Shown: one piece after another, positions 11,318 to 22,760 of the stretch
How the letters are laid out: every line of letters starts with the position of its first letter
Position numbering within the stretch: position 1 is the first letter of the stretch
Assembly (NCBI RefSeq): GCF_000485595.1
Contig: NW_014577414.1
Location: 111,703 to 175,702, forward strand
Length of the DNA stretch: 64,000 bases
Direction of reading: 5' to 3'
From: Priapulus caudatus
Lineage: Eukaryota > Priapulida > Priapulimorpha > Priapulimorphida > Priapulidae
Notes under the pieces: generated by a model
What the model saw: only the letters and a program-made list of their open reading frames with translations
The model's database searches: none
What the model was told of the DNA's origin: nothing
Program-made: the position numbers and the translations under genes

Positions 11318-12208
11318 TCACTTTTGCGCCTAACTGAAAATCACACAAGGGGTGTACGAAGTCTGTACAGAAAAAAAACGTACTTGACCCAGAGGTGTTA
11401 CACAAACTTCTTTTGAAAGTCTTACCATAAGGAATGAGAAAATATAAGGTTTTGCTCTAAAAGAGTCAAGTACACGAACATCCTTCCAGAGCCTAGAGTA
11501 AGTACTGTTTATAGTAATGGCTGCATGGAAACTTTGTTTGTGGTCGATTTCGTACAGACTTCTACTATTTATTAAACTGCTTCACAATAATAACCATACC
11601 GGTGGGTAGCGTGTATGTCATGGCACAAAGCTCAACACAGATTCCCAAATCTACGTCACGATTAATCCACGCCCCACGAATTGCGTCTCGTTGATTTTAC
11701 TGGATTTACTATTGCGTCAAAAGGTACAAAAACATAACCTTTTTGCTAAAATACCTAAAGGTAATTTATAATATGGCAAAAATATTCTTTAGTGTTATTT
11801 ACTGAACAAAAATATAGTTGGGTTCGCATAGGCTTCAAGGATAATTTTGCTTTGGGTCAACAACTATATTGCATGAAAGCATTAGCAATGGTTCTGAAAA
11901 GTTAAAATCGTAAGAGTCAAGAGTTACCTGTAGGATGAAGATAAAGGCTATACTAATGACTTTTTTTTTAAATGTGTATTTTTATTCTATTTATTGCCCT
12001 TTATATATATCTTATTTGTATCAATATTTTCTATCATATCTGTAATATTTTTAGCATACCATACATTACTTATAGTATGAGAATATGGACTGTCTTGTGA
12101 TTTACAGGCAATGTACGCAGACGAAGCCATAACCATGTAAGTTACATCCGATAGTTATTTGGGGGAAACCCCACTGTTATGATGTGAAAGATTGAACAGC
12201 AGACATTA
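11318..12208. other. Unassigned AT-rich DNA
   Basis: No repeat, RNA gene or convincing exon recognised. Homopolymer T runs and scattered short open frames only. Confidence 0.4.
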
Positions 12209-12731
12209 CAGTTCTACCTCGTTTATCCGGCCACCAATTATCCGGAAACCTCTATTAACCGGCCGCGATCTCGCAGTGTATGTTCTCTGTTTTTTCATTC
12301 ATTTCCACCTAAAAATCTCGCTCAAAACTCGCTCAAACTCACGCGATGTACCAATGATTCTCGTGCGATGCACACATTGATTATCGTAAGAGCGCACAGC
12401 TATCACATGCACAAAACAAACACTTACCGTAAGAGCAAACGCCCATGTACATGTAAATGTATAAATATAGGGCTATCACATGCACAAAACATGAACACAT
12501 AAACAAACATAAACTGAAGTGGTAAAATTTCTGTTTTATTTCATTTCATTTCCATTTCATATAAAGCGTAAAACACGACAGTTTGTTACAAATAATCATA
12601 GTAACGAGTAAATGCATTATCACATGCATAAACCCTACTGAACTGCATAGAAATGCTATGTTTGAGCATAAATCGCATATTCGGATCATGGGTGCCGGTC
12701 CCGACATGGCCAGATAACCGAGGTCGAACTG
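12209..12731. mobile_element. pogo/Tigger-type MITE with TA target site
   Basis: Terminal inverted repeats: left CAGTTCTACCTCGTTTATC at 12209, right ending GATAACCGAGGTCGAACTG at 12731. Both are flanked by TA (12207-12208 and 12732-12733), the duplication made by Tc1/mariner-pogo elements. The termini, CAG...acctcg(g/t)ttatccgg, are typical of pogo/Tigger elements. A second inner pair (ttatccggccac... / ...ggccagataacc) supports the ends. The 523-bp interior has no transposase domain. Non-autonomous. Confidence 0.88.
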
Positions 12732-13366
12732 TACATACTTAAGTTTAAAAAAAATTGTAATATTATTATGTAGTTAATTCTAAAGTGAGGCTAACCAATG
12801 GCAGGAGTAGAATTGTTGTTTAGGGCAGATTAGTACTGCCAAGAGTTTAAAGTGAAATCCTTGGGCAGCATGCCATGTTGGACTGGTACCTAGACAAACA
12901 TGCCCTTCGAAGGAGGGTCGAAGTTTTAATCAACACTAGTACGTTTCCTTAAATGTTAATACTAATAAAACTTGTCCATAGCTTTTAGTTATAGTAAAAC
13001 ATATCTCAGACGCTCTCTGTCTTTCATTTCCTAGTTTTGTATGAGGAAATCCCACCATTGCACATACCCGCATAATTAAAAACTATTGCTCCATCCGTGC
13101 AAACCGCAATATGCTGTCAAATATAACAATTAGCTGTTAGCTGACTCGAGAAACGGTGTGCAATCCCTCACAATTAATGGAGGTGTGGTGCTGGGCTAAA
13201 CTTAGAGTGCATGTTGTTCTTAGAGTCATTGTTTTGCAGTTTCACTTAGGAATTAGTTTTAGTTGCTTAGTTGTTGGGTTTGTGTATCAGAGTGTGTTTT
13301 GGCACTCAAGAAAAATCTAGCCTAAGTGTAACCGATAAAAGTGTAGGAAGAATATTAAAATGTTTT
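12732..13366. other. Unassigned DNA before LTR-B
   Basis: No gene or repeat recognised. A short open frame at 13271-13462 runs across the LTR-B boundary and is therefore not a gene. Confidence 0.4.
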
Positions 13367-13542
13367 TGTAAGGTAATGCAAAACCCGTTTAGTCCTTGTA
13401 CGCCCAAGAGAGGGAAGGGCGCAAGTAGTAGATCGGGGAGAACAAAGGGCGGTGCTCTATGATACTACATGCTTATGTAACTGTGAAATTGGCAGTTATT
13501 GGAATCGTTATTATAATGCTCAAGAAAACGGCATATTTATCA
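13367..13542 (+). repeat. LTR-B 5' LTR
   Basis: Begins TGTAAGGTAATGC and ends TTTATCA; 176 bp. It lacks about 35 bp present in the 3' copy after gcttatgtaact. The next bases, TGGCTTTGCAAGG, occupy the primer-site position, but I do not recognise the tRNA. Confidence 0.75.
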
Positions 13543-13671
13543 TGGCTTTGCAAGGCAGAAGGCAGAGATTTGATATAATCTTTGAACCAGTGATCCTGAA
13601 CTAAAAGTGATAAAGCTGTGTTAACACCTGTAGTCACAGCAAAACCTACCGTGTACGTGTATTGTTCACAA

Positions 13672-14113
13672 GATGGCAGCCTGAGAAGACAGAGAAGGAA
13701 GAACGCCGATGGACATGATAGATGATTGTGCTACTTGGGGACAGCCAGATTCAGTGCTACAGCAGAATAACTTACTGCAACTGCCAGCTGAAATCATCAC
13801 CCAACAGACACAAAAAATACAGGCGACAGCCCAGCAGCAGAACAGGGCCTTATTGAAAACACGTTGTCCAGAAAAATTAGTCGTGGCCTCTTTCTCCAGC
13901 ATTGACCTTAGGAGCTGGCAACGATCATTTCTTGCCTTCACCAAGGAAGCTTAACTCACAGAGTTTGATTGGGAAACTCAGCAAATTGCCATTGAGGTCG
14001 CCGTGAAACTATCCACCGTGTAGATGCCATTCGACTACAGCTCCCTGCTGCCAAGCACCAAGACATTAACGAAGTTGTGGCTATTACTTCAAGCCTAATC
14101 GAGACTAATACGT
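13672..14113 (+). pseudogene. LTR-B gag, 5' part
   Basis: Frame from 13709 has 81 codons (MDMIDDCATWGQPDSVLQQN...), Gln-rich with a predicted helical QQTQKIQATAQQQNRALL segment, then a RSWQRSFLAFTKEA segment of the kind that begins Gypsy gag domains, where a TAA stops it at 13952-13954. Coding character continues past the stop (LTEFDWETQQIAIEVAVKL), so the stop is a mutation. It is interrupted at 14114 by the Helitron. Position directly after an LTR and before a zinc-knuckle fragment supports gag. No enzymatic motif is expected. Confidence 0.6.
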
Positions 14114-14114
14114 T

Positions 14115-14257
14115 CTATCACAGTATGAGCTTGAGATGGGATATTTCACCCGAGTTATAGATATCCCATCTCATACGAGCATAGCGAGTATGAGACGTGG
14201 TTATCTATGAGGGTGTGATATTTCCATTCTCAAACTCATACTGTGATAGAAACTTTA
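14115..14257. repeat. Palindrome at the Helitron 5' end
   Basis: The sequence ttctatcacagtatgag at the left pairs with ctcatactgtgatagaa at the right. A second inner stem pairs gagatgggatatttc with cccatctcatac copies. Total about 140 bp. It would form a long hairpin. Confidence 0.8.
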
Positions 14258-14618
14258 TCTCACATTTTTTTAATTATTTGTTTTTTTAATTTTAAATTTT
14301 TTACTTTTTATTGCAGAAAGAATATTTCAGTTCAAATATTAATTCAATATTTAGCAAAATGTTCAATTTATTTATTTTATTTTATTTTAATTTAATTTTT
14401 AATTTTTTTTTTATATATTTAGAATTTTTTATTTTTTTATTTTTTTATTAATTAATTTTATTACTATTGATTGGCCAAAAACTGTAAAGGTAACCTTTGA
14501 CCGCGTAATTAAGGAAAATCATTGGATTAAAAAGTAGTGCGAGATAAACCCATCTCGGGGTCTGTAAGTTATCCCGTGGATTTATCTCGGGGGATATCTC
14601 ATCTAATATATATTTGAG

Positions 14619-14709
14619 TTCGTATGTATGTATGTATGTATGTATGTATGTATGTATGTATGTATGTATGTATGTATGTATGTATGTATGTATGTATGTA
14701 TGTATGTAT
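14619..14709. repeat. (GTAT)n microsatellite
   Basis: Uninterrupted tetranucleotide run of about 22 copies ending at gtatgtatc. On the plus strand it gives an artificial Tyr-Val-Cys-Met open frame, which should be ignored. Confidence 0.97.
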
Positions 14710-15067
14710 CTTCCCTATAGGCGGCGCCAAACCGCCCAAGCGATCTGGATGCAATTTTCACAGGGCCATCTCTTAACCGGGGAGTGTTCTAGCTGAAAAA
14801 AACCTGCCAAACCGTCAAACTCAACCGAAAAATCCGGTGAAAACCCCTCAATTCGTCAATCTTCACACATTGTCAGCACTGACTGTACAGTGCTGCCACA
14901 CACAGGAAAACGATCACTCATTCCATCAGCTGCTGGTATTGAGAACCGAAACCGGTACTAAAACAGAGCACAGCCAGGATATATTTATGTGTCAGTGGCG
15001 CACAATGGCCGGCGGCGTGTGTTTACAGTTGAAACGCTTCAAGTGCCTGTGGTTACGACTGCATTGT

Positions 15068-15901
15068 TTTATCAAGAGGCTTTAAGATGAGAAGTGCAAC
15101 CCATTCGTACATGCTGTTAGAAGAACTTTTTCTTATTTACACCATATTACTATTATGTTCCAGGGGTTCTACGTTGGGTTGTGCTGTCATATAAATGTCA
15201 TACGTAACCGTTTTTACTATGCTTATTATCTGATTACACTGATTTGTAAATATTTATAGACATTCACTATAGTTTAGTATGAGTATTATATAGTTTGAGA
15301 GGTTACGATTGCTCAAAACATCAACGCATAAAGACACGTACCAAGTGAGTAAACATTCTTTTATAATTACAAATTTCCCCACTCGCTGGCCTGTCTGTAT
15401 ACTATATATCGACTTTTTATCATGCTACATTTCAGAATCCATTGTACCATTTCGAAAGCTATGCCTTTTCTGATTCAGTAGAAAAATTCCTTTATTTCAA
15501 TGTGCATGACGCGCGCCAAGCATTCACTAGACAATATCCAATGGACACAGACCCCACTCGCTGGCCTGTCTCTATCTATACTATATACTATATACCCAAT
15601 TTCGTTTATTCATCCTACGATCTGACAATGGATAGCTGTACGTGGTGAGCTCAACAGTTCGAGACGCCAGCAATCTCTACATATTTCCACCAGACAATAA
15701 CACGCAAACCATTGTTTATCAAGAGGTTTTCAAATGAAAACTGCAACCCATTCGTACATGCTGTTATAATAACTTTTTCTCATTTCCACCATATTACTAT
15801 TAGGTTCCAGGGGTTCTAAGTTGGGTTCTGCTGTCATATAAATGTCATACGTAACAGGTTTTCCCCATGCTTATTATCTTATTACACTGATTTGTAAATA
15901 T
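15068..15901. repeat. Direct repeats inside the Helitron, 648 bp apart
   Basis: 15068-15251 and 15716-15901 are about 90 percent alike by eye (gcaacccattcgtacatgctgtta, ttccaggggttcta(c/a)gttgggtt, gctgtcatataaatgtcatacgtaac). Between them a shorter pair, ccactcgctggcctgtct, occurs at 15379 and 15554. No ORF is shared. Confidence 0.8.
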
Positions 15902-16026
15902 TGATATTGTGTGCAATGTTATATTGTCGATTTTTACCCAATGTTCCTATTGTGTCCAATTATTAGTAGTATGAATTAGTAGCACGATTTTACCCAGCGC
16001 AGCGGGTGCCCGCAGCTATTACCTAG

Positions 16027-16640
16027 TATGCGAGAAAACGAAATCTTTGTTGGCATCTCGACACCAATTTCATGACTTGCATCAAAAGCCTCACCAGTCC
16101 ATCACATAGTGAAGTGGTCAAAAACATAAAAGAACGTAGCTTTGATAAAGGGTTATGTAATCAATGTGCACAGGCAGCCATGGATGACAACATTCTGTCT
16201 AAACCTGTGTTCTGCACCGAAAGGAGGCTACAGGACGAGACACGCTGAGAGATCCTGAACTTTCCGTAGAAAAGGCATGGAAAACTCTGGAAGCACATGA
16301 AAATATTACAGAGGCCAAGCTCACATATTCTGCTAGTTCTGGGGTGAGCAGCATCCACAGAGAAATGGAAATGAAGCAAAATGAACCTAGGTGGTTCAGA
16401 AGCAGAAGGTCTTCACAATCCAGCGACTGCTCTCGAAGTGATAGAGATAAGGAAACTGAGATGTGTTTACCCAAAATGCAGAGACAAAGCCACTTACCCA
16501 GCAAACGTGGAGAAATGCAAATCGTGTGATAAATGGAACGATTTTGCAAAAGTGTGCAGAAACTCAGGCAAGAAACCAGCCTCGCACCAAGACAAACCAA
16601 ATATTAATGGGAAGTATCATTTCCTCTATTGGCACTAATG
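16027..16640 (+). pseudogene. LTR-B gag, 3' part with zinc knuckle
   Basis: After the Helitron the coding trace continues: a LRDPELSVEKAWKTLEAHE segment near 16244-16300 matches the end of Gypsy gag capsid regions, where LEKALxxCxAxE is usual. In the frame 16381-16638 a nucleic-acid binding knuckle follows: KCKSCDKWNDFAKVC (C-x2-C-x4-D-x4-C, with D where the family has H). An upstream half-knuckle KCRDKATYPANVEK has lost one cysteine. One to two frameshifts separate the segments. The knuckle binds the packaged RNA in intact relatives. This copy cannot make a full Gag. Confidence 0.75.
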
Positions 16641-16679
16641 TTGTCTCACTTAAAGTATTCATGAGCAAAATGGCCACAG

Positions 16680-16960
16680 CCAAGTAAGGCTCTTTTTGTG
16701 ACAGGATCGGATTGTTGTTGCATTGCAGAAAGCGAACTTGTGTCAGTGAAAGAAGACCCTGACAACCTATGTCCACCAACTGCAGACATACAAGCTACTG
16801 TAAACGCTAGTGGGGTATGATTGAACCCAATTGGATTGATAAAACTGACATTGCCTTTGGGTGCAACGTTATCACCCGACGTATTGTTGTCTTCCCGGGT
16901 TGCATAACCTATTGCATAACCTAATTGCATAAACCTCAAGTAATTGAACAAATTCTCAAA
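16680..16960 (+). pseudogene. LTR-B protease fragment
   Basis: Right after gag, the frame near 16691 reads LFVTGSDCCCI. The family active site is (L/F)DTG(S/A), so the catalytic aspartate codon has become Val. Downstream, NASGV...LNPIGLIKLTLPLGA resembles the variable flap region of Gypsy aspartic proteases. A TGA interrupts it at about 16827. The coding trace fades near 16960-17020, where the LTR-B sequence ends. Confidence 0.6.
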
Positions 16961-16999
16961 ACGTCAGTTCTACGACTCACCATCTGTCCTGGAGACAGT

Positions 17000-17990
17000 T
17001 TAGAACATGCATGCCAATGAAGTGTAGCGTTTTTATGCTTTCCCGGCGACACCTGATGGCGCCACCGGTCGAGACGTAGTGACTAGCAGTAACCTTAGGT
17101 AAGCACACTTACCTGTTGTGCCCGGAGGCGTTGAAATGGCCATATCGTCGCCATCCGCACTCTGCTAGCCACCAGAGCGCCTCAGTGCTACTGCGCTCAC
17201 TATTCAACAATTCCATACAAGGGACGACACACACAAACACAACAACGGTGCAACTCCACCCTGTGTGCTGGCCTTACGTTACATTGGATAACAAGTGTAT
17301 ACCCGGGGTATGCACAGAAGTTAAACAAATAGAATGAACGTAGCCGGGGAAAAGGCTAAAATAACCGGCAGCCTCCTCCCCACCCCCCTGTGCGGCCGTG
17401 CAGAAATAGGCCAGCTTTCCCCCTATTCGTGCAGAGTTAATACTTCTCAATACTTCAGGAATATTAAACCAACCTAGTTAATATTCTAGTACTGTATTAT
17501 TTACTCGCCCCACAACAACAGGACAATACGGCGTCCTACTCACTGGTTCCTACTCACTGATTACCGCTCTTCACAGAAAGTGGTGGCGATCTCTTTCTCT
17601 CTCTATCTCTCTACAAATACGCTTCTAACTCTGGCGCCGCCCACCAACTGCCAAGAACTCCACGCCGATCTTCCCGCCTATACCCTGCGGGCAAACTGTT
17701 TTTGCCGCTCTCTGCCGCTAGAGGGGGGAACTACTGCACCCAACATGGCGGCCGCCTTTGTTGACACTTTAACGATCGGTAAGCAAACCCAAGACAAAAC
17801 AGTACAAAAGGACCATAAACATCACAAACAATTACACAATCACAAACACTAAACATTTACACAAGTACTGGTTCCCAGCCCCCCTCCGTGCTGGGAAACC
17901 CGAGGGTCTGGTGCCACCCTTCAAGATCAACCGCCATGTTGATCCCGAGTCTCACCCGGCGGTGCACCGGCGCCCTGAAAGAGCGCAGCT
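17000..17990. other. Junction region, no gene recognised
   Basis: LTR-B protease similarity stops and different sequence begins, with a possible element boundary at 17023 (TGTAGCG after gaatgaag). The stretch holds a small palindrome (aggtaagcacacttacct at 17097-17114) and a CT-rich run at 17591-17613. It could be the 3' LTR of the adjacent minus-strand element, but no second copy exists in the window to prove this. Confidence 0.35.
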
Positions 17991-17994
17991 GCCC

Positions 17995-18651
17995 CTACTG
18001 CTGCGCCGGCTTGTTCCTGGGGTGCCACAGACTCAGCACGGTCTCCCTCCTTCGTTTGAGCTCCGCCAGGGCCGCGTTCTCGACCTGACGCCCGATACGT
18101 CGCTGGGCCTGGCCCCAGTCAACGGCCTGGTGCAGCTGCACCATCCCCATATGGTGCACAAGTTCCGTTGGCGGCGCGCCATCCGCACTGCTGGGCGCCG
18201 GACTGTCCCAGACCCCGAGATCTACCGCTGGCAGGTTCTCCCACAGGGCGCAGAACTCTCGGAATGCGGCCCGATCACTATCGGGCAAGCCACCTGTAAC
18301 CGTTGGCTCTATAGCCAAGGCTGCCCATGATTCAGCTGGCATTGTTGCTTCGGACGCCGGCACGAGAACATCTCCGCAGGCGCTCGACCCAACGCAGCTG
18401 ATGGGGCAGGTCTCGCCACAGCCACCGCTCGTCTCGCCGTTGCTGCCGTCCGTCTTGCCGCATGCTTTGCCGACGCCGCACACTTCGTCGTTGCTGACGC
18501 CACACGGTTCGTCGTTGCTGCTGCCCCGCGCCTCGTCGGAGCTGAGAACGTGCACTCTGGTGAAGCCGGTGCTCGCCCCACCACTGCAGGAGGCGCTACC
18601 CTGGCAGCGTGCACCTTCGCCTTCAGGGGCACAGGTATGGGGCACGCCCAC
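17995..18651 (-). CDS. GC-rich ORF of unknown function, possible retroelement ORF1/gag
   Basis: Open for 218 codons on the minus strand. The N-terminal half is low-complexity Gly/Ser/Ala/Cys (CGVSNDEVCGVGKACGKTD...). The C-terminal half looks more like folded protein: FREFCALWENLPAVDLGVW, then a helix-rich QAQRRIGRQVENAALAELKR segment. In another minus-strand frame just upstream (18960-18800) a CPVRGCDLAYPSAVINHLSH stretch has C2H2 zinc-finger spacing, as in LINE or gag N-termini. I cannot name a family. Frames shift several times across 17880-19605, so it is probably a decayed element ORF rather than a host gene. Plus-strand frames overlapping it are shadows of the high GC content. Confidence 0.35.
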   Translation of the reverse strand: MGVPHTCAPEGEGARCQGSASCSGGASTGFTRVHVLSSDEARGSSNDEPCGVSNDEVCGVGKACGKTDGSNGETSGGCGETCPISCVGSSACGDVLVPASEATMPAESWAALAIEPTVTGGLPDSDRAAFREFCALWENLPAVDLGVWDSPAPSSADGAPPTELVHHMGMVQLHQAVDWGQAQRRIGRQVENAALAELKRRRETVLSLWHPRNKPAQQ

Positions 18652-19089
18652 TTCAATGCCCGCGGCGCGGGCACCGGTGTGGGCGGGGTGCCTGTCACTA
18701 CCTGCGTGTACGGCAGACCATCCCTACATGCCGGGCGCAGAATGACTAGGCCGCTCGCTGTCACTGCCGGCGCTCGGCTCCAGCGCCATCTTCGACCGGA
18801 GATAACCCTTGCTGCACTTCCGGTAGTCAGAGGTATTGGTGTGCCGCTCCGGCCATCTCCCGTCTTTGCCCATCTTGAAGACGCCCGAGGTGGTGGTCAG
18901 CCACGAGTTGGTGTGAGAGGTGGTTGATCACCGCACTCGGGTAGGCGAGATCACATCCCCGGACTGGACACTGCGCGACCAGGCACGTTTACAGGTGGTA
19001 CTCAGTATGGTGGTCGACCACATGCCAGGTCGGCACCCCACACCGGACACCAGTGCCATGCCTCGTTGTGCATGGAGGTCACCGGTTCG

Positions 19090-19605
19090 CTAGACCCCCG
19101 CTTCCGTGGTAGCTGCCTCGACCCTCGCTGCAGCAGACACCTCACCGTCACCAACGCCGGGTCTCTCGCAGGCCACCACCGCCTTGCCCCTCGCCGCCGC
19201 GGTCTCCCCGGTTGTCGGAGAGTTGATCGTCGCTTCTGCCGGCGACGAAGCTCCGGCGGGGGTTGCACTCCCTGGACGAGCAGTCTCGAGTACTGCGGCA
19301 TGCACCTCTTGGGACGCCGATTCGGTCCCTGCCCCTGGGGTCGCCGTCGCTGCCGGGGAAGACAACAGCAGCTCGTCTGCGAAGGGCATCTCCTCCCACG
19401 CATTGCCAAGTTCCATTGCCTCCAGCTTCTCTACGCCGAGCAGCTCCTCCCGAGCCTGCTCCCCGGCCTCCGGCGCAGCTCCTCCCTCTGACTGTGTCTC
19501 ATTTGGGTCCGGGTGCTCGTACCCGGGACCCAGCTGCTTCATCTGCTCACCAGACTGACACCTCACCTCACATATCATCGCACGGTAACAACTGAAACAA
19601 ACCAC
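19090..19605 (-). CDS. Acidic low-complexity ORF of unknown function
   Basis: 171 codons open on the minus strand. An early acidic stretch (EGGAAPEAGEQAREELLG) leads into Ala/Thr/Ser/Pro-rich sequence. No catalytic motif. It lies upstream, in transcription sense, of 17995-18651 and has the same base composition, so the two may be parts of one polyprotein N-terminus. Overlapping plus-strand frames are equally long, which lowers confidence that either is real. Confidence 0.25.
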   Translation of the reverse strand: MVCFSCYRAMICEVRCQSGEQMKQLGPGYEHPDPNETQSEGGAAPEAGEQAREELLGVEKLEAMELGNAWEEMPFADELLLSSPAATATPGAGTESASQEVHAAVLETARPGSATPAGASSPAEATINSPTTGETAAARGKAVVACERPGVGDGEVSAAARVEAATTEAGV

Positions 19606-21700
19606 AGGGAAAATACACCATTAGTCATCTCATCGTTCACGTCTGCGCAAGCGCAAGACCGCTACCCTTACCAGCCATCAGCCCTCACCGTTGATACAGA
19701 CGCGTGCATGGTGAGTCACAAGACCACAGTGCTCGGTGCAACTCACCTTGTTTCTCCTCATCTACTAGCCCCCGCAGTAATCGCGGTGGTCCTATCCCTC
19801 ATTCGCCGTATTCGTTTCCATTCCCCTGAAACGAGTAACTCACACCTTATCACACATACACTTCGGTGAACAAACAGTCCCGGCCTTCCCCTACGAGCCT
19901 GAAATATGTCGGAGTTTACAAACCACTCCCTCGACCATCACGTGATGCGGATTTCGGAGTTTTCAATGAAAACTCCGGAATCCGTCTCAAACTCCGACAC
20001 TCTAATGGGGAATAAACCCCAAATTCGTTCTGATCAAGGGTAAAAATTTTGAACATCCGTGGTTGAGTAGCGCAGTACCAGCCGGCTAGAGAACACACGT
20101 GACGCAACTACCTCGGTTGTCTCCAACAGTCGCTGCCCAAATCAGTGCGGTGCTACATTTTCACGGACCATAGGGGTGTTGTCGCTTGGACGACCAACAC
20201 GTGAACGTAGCAGTCTGGAACCGGCACCCCGTCCCTACCCTGCAACACGCCGGCCCCTGGCCCCAACGACTGCGTTAACCACAAGTCAGGAACTCCAAGA
20301 GCCCCTACACGTCCGCCCGAAACAAGCCACTGGCGAGAGACTCATCCTCGCCCCCCAGAGAGCTCTGGATGCTCAGAGATGCGCAGGACCATAGCAAAAA
20401 ACCACATGTCTGAGAACCAGCCCAGCCGTAGCTACACCGCTACCAAGCGCTCAAACAAGGTGAGGTAACATTATCAGAAAACAACCCCGGAAGAGGGGAA
20501 CACACCGGATATATAGGCATCACCAGGTTCGTCCTGCAGACCAAAACGTCGCAACCCGGGTCTGAACAGACAGCATAGCCTCCTGAACGCTATGACAAGG
20601 CCTAAAACACTCGGCCTGACAATAACCCTGAGAATAATCTACCGAGGACAGTCATGACACACACGACAGCCAGGGTTACCTTACCGCACCAAGAATGACC
20701 ATGGCATGACAACATTATCCAGGAACTACAGACTGCATGGGATCGTTACCAACCATGGAAAGCGAATATACTGTCGTTAAACGAACGCGAATTAGCTACC
20801 ATTATATGGCCTGCTCCAAACGAACCAACAGTCACTCCTCGGTCTGACGACAACAACTATGGCGACGCATAACCGTAGTGACACGGAGCTTTCACTATCA
20901 TCTTGCCCTGTGTATGCCGCACTGGGTTAGAGAACTCAAAACCACCCAACCGGTCCTTCGATTGCCCAGCTACCAGTGGCTTAACAGGAACCTTCCCAGA
21001 ACCAGCCTGAGGGCCGACCACCTGCTGCAAATTCAGCGCTTGTGTCTTGAGGTTAGAACGAGAAGATCCTTAGCCATTATACTCGTCCAACTTTGTGTCA
21101 ACCAATACCTGGGAATCCGTGCCGTGAGGATCATACACGTTTGACCCGCCACGCCTCCCGGACTACCAGACCCACCACCAACACCTGCGTCAACACCATC
21201 AGCTCCATCTCCTAACCAGGAGACTGGCGCATTCGCACCCTCGTAGATTCATGTTATCTACGGCCACCACCACCTTAACCACACTATCTGGGGAAACTTG
21301 AATCCACCGAACGTTACCCTTCCCACGCAACAGCAAAAGGGGCCCTCGCCACGGCAGTGTTCTCATTAGGAACCGGCCACCGGCCTAATTAACCGTCTAC
21401 TCTGCTGTTTCGGCCGGTTACAATTGGCTCAAGTATGATATTTAAAAATGAGATTTTTTTTTATTTGCATTTAGTTTGCTCTAATTATTCTCCAAAGTGA
21501 AAGTGTTTTATGAGCTACTACTAATAAATCAGTTGAGTATATTTGTATGCATGTTATGTGCACAAGAAGCATTGTTTTGTTTTTGAGTAACGCTATTTAC
21601 GTACTTGTCTAACTCTTATAATTACTAAATCGTCATAATTTTGAAACTTTTGCTGAACTCTGAATATACCAGGAGAAACCACATTGGAAACCATACTGTA
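19606..21700. other. Unassigned DNA downstream of LTR-C integrase
   Basis: No domain recognised. An inverted repeat of tcggagttt / aaactccga lies at 19914-20000, including ttcaatgaaaactccgga. The base composition falls from GC-rich to about 50 percent, then to AT-rich after 21420. It may contain the 3' untranslated region of LTR-C. Confidence 0.35.
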
Positions 21701-21726
21701 ATCTAAATGTGTCTGTTTACTGCAGC

Positions 21727-22760
21727 TCAGAATACACCAAATTGCATCGCAGAGCATCTAGGTTTTAAAATTTGTGGGGGTAACCCCCAAACCCTCCTCC
21801 AACACACCGCCACTGCCTGTTCCAAAAAGCATTTCGGCCTCTTACTATAAAAGATAATGAAGACCCTGCACGGAACTCCCAACTTAACGTCTGCAGGAGG
21901 GTAGAAATACCAAACCCATTGCCCGGGGGCAAATGTAGAAGTACGGACTTTGCGATCGTAACATTTTTTCTGACGCTGCGCCGCCCAACCCAGCTGCGCT
22001 CGAGCATAGGCATGCGCCTCTCGAGTCGCACGCTTGACCCACTCTACAAATTCTACAGGGCAGACCTCATCTGCCGAACTTGGAGGAGGATCAAACATCA
22101 AATCTACGGGCATCCCCACCTCCCGACCAAACATCATAAGGATCACCACGATACTCTCTTGCATCGTACCCCGGTACGCCGCCATCACATACGGCAGAAG
22201 TGTATGCCAATCATCTCGCGGCTCATTGACAACCTTACTCAACATATCTTGAAGATTACGATTAAACCTCTCAACCAAACCGTCTGACTGAGGATGATAC
22301 GGCGAGGAGGATGCCCAACAAGCGAACACACCTCAGCAAAGAGACCTGACGCAAAATTTCTGCACTGGTCAGAGTGCAACTGCCCCGGCACTCCAAACCA
22401 AATGAAAAGCTCAGTCACCAGACATTCCGCCATCATATGGGCTGTCATATCCGGCCAAGCAAATGCCTCTGTCCACTTCGTGAAATAGTCACAAGCGACA
22501 AGGATCTACTTCATGCCATTTGAAGTCTCAAGAAGAGGACCCATGAAGTCAACGCCCCCCTCTCCCACAGTGCTGCCGCGATCTGCTGACAGAGGGGAGC
22601 ATTCATCCGGTGCCCCGGCTTCTATCTGCTACACAAATCACACCTCCGAATCCACCTCAGAACATCTCGCCGAATACCTGGCCAAGTAAAATGCTGCCGG
22701 ATCCTGGCCAAACTCTTCGTGACACCGAGATGTCCACCGACCCGACCGCCATGCAAAATC
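21727..22760 (-). pseudogene. LTR-C integrase
   Basis: The HHCC zinc module lies near 22750-22640 (LHGGRVGGHLG...RRCDLCSR, both His and both Cys present). The core follows with LHSDQCRNF (second catalytic Asp) at 22239-22448 and YHPQSDGLVERFNRNL (catalytic Glu) near 22300. The C-terminal part reaches 21727 and includes KCYDRKVRTSTFAPGQWVW, the usual DxxVRxxxFxxGDxVW block. There are frame breaks between 22640 and 22450 and at about 22310. The first Asp region is scrambled by stops. It would insert cDNA into the host genome in intact relatives. Not functional here. Confidence 0.8.

Larger units (their letters stand above)
14114..16026 (+). mobile_element. Non-autonomous Helitron
   Basis: The 3' end has the diagnostic Helitron structure: hairpin gcgggtgcccgc (16002-16013), a 9-base spacer, then CTAG at 16023-16026 followed by T. 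The 5' end begins with TC at 14114 (tctatcacagtatgag) or at 14118, where A|T flanks would be canonical. The element splits LTR-B gag and makes no target duplication, as expected. Inside are a palindrome, a gtat microsatellite and two direct repeats. No Rep/helicase coding sequence exists, so it depends on a relative elsewhere. Confidence 0.78.

Noticed and set aside
13271-13462. 63-codon ORF near LTR-B
   Set aside because: Crosses the LTR boundary at 13367, so it cannot be a conserved gene.
14614-14796. ORF of repeated Tyr-Val-Cys-Met
   Set aside because: Translation of the (GTAT)n microsatellite.
18309-18927. Overlapping Ala/Pro/Arg-rich ORFs on both strands
   Set aside because: High GC lowers stop frequency in all frames; no domain in most of them. 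Only the two longest minus-strand frames are listed, at low confidence.
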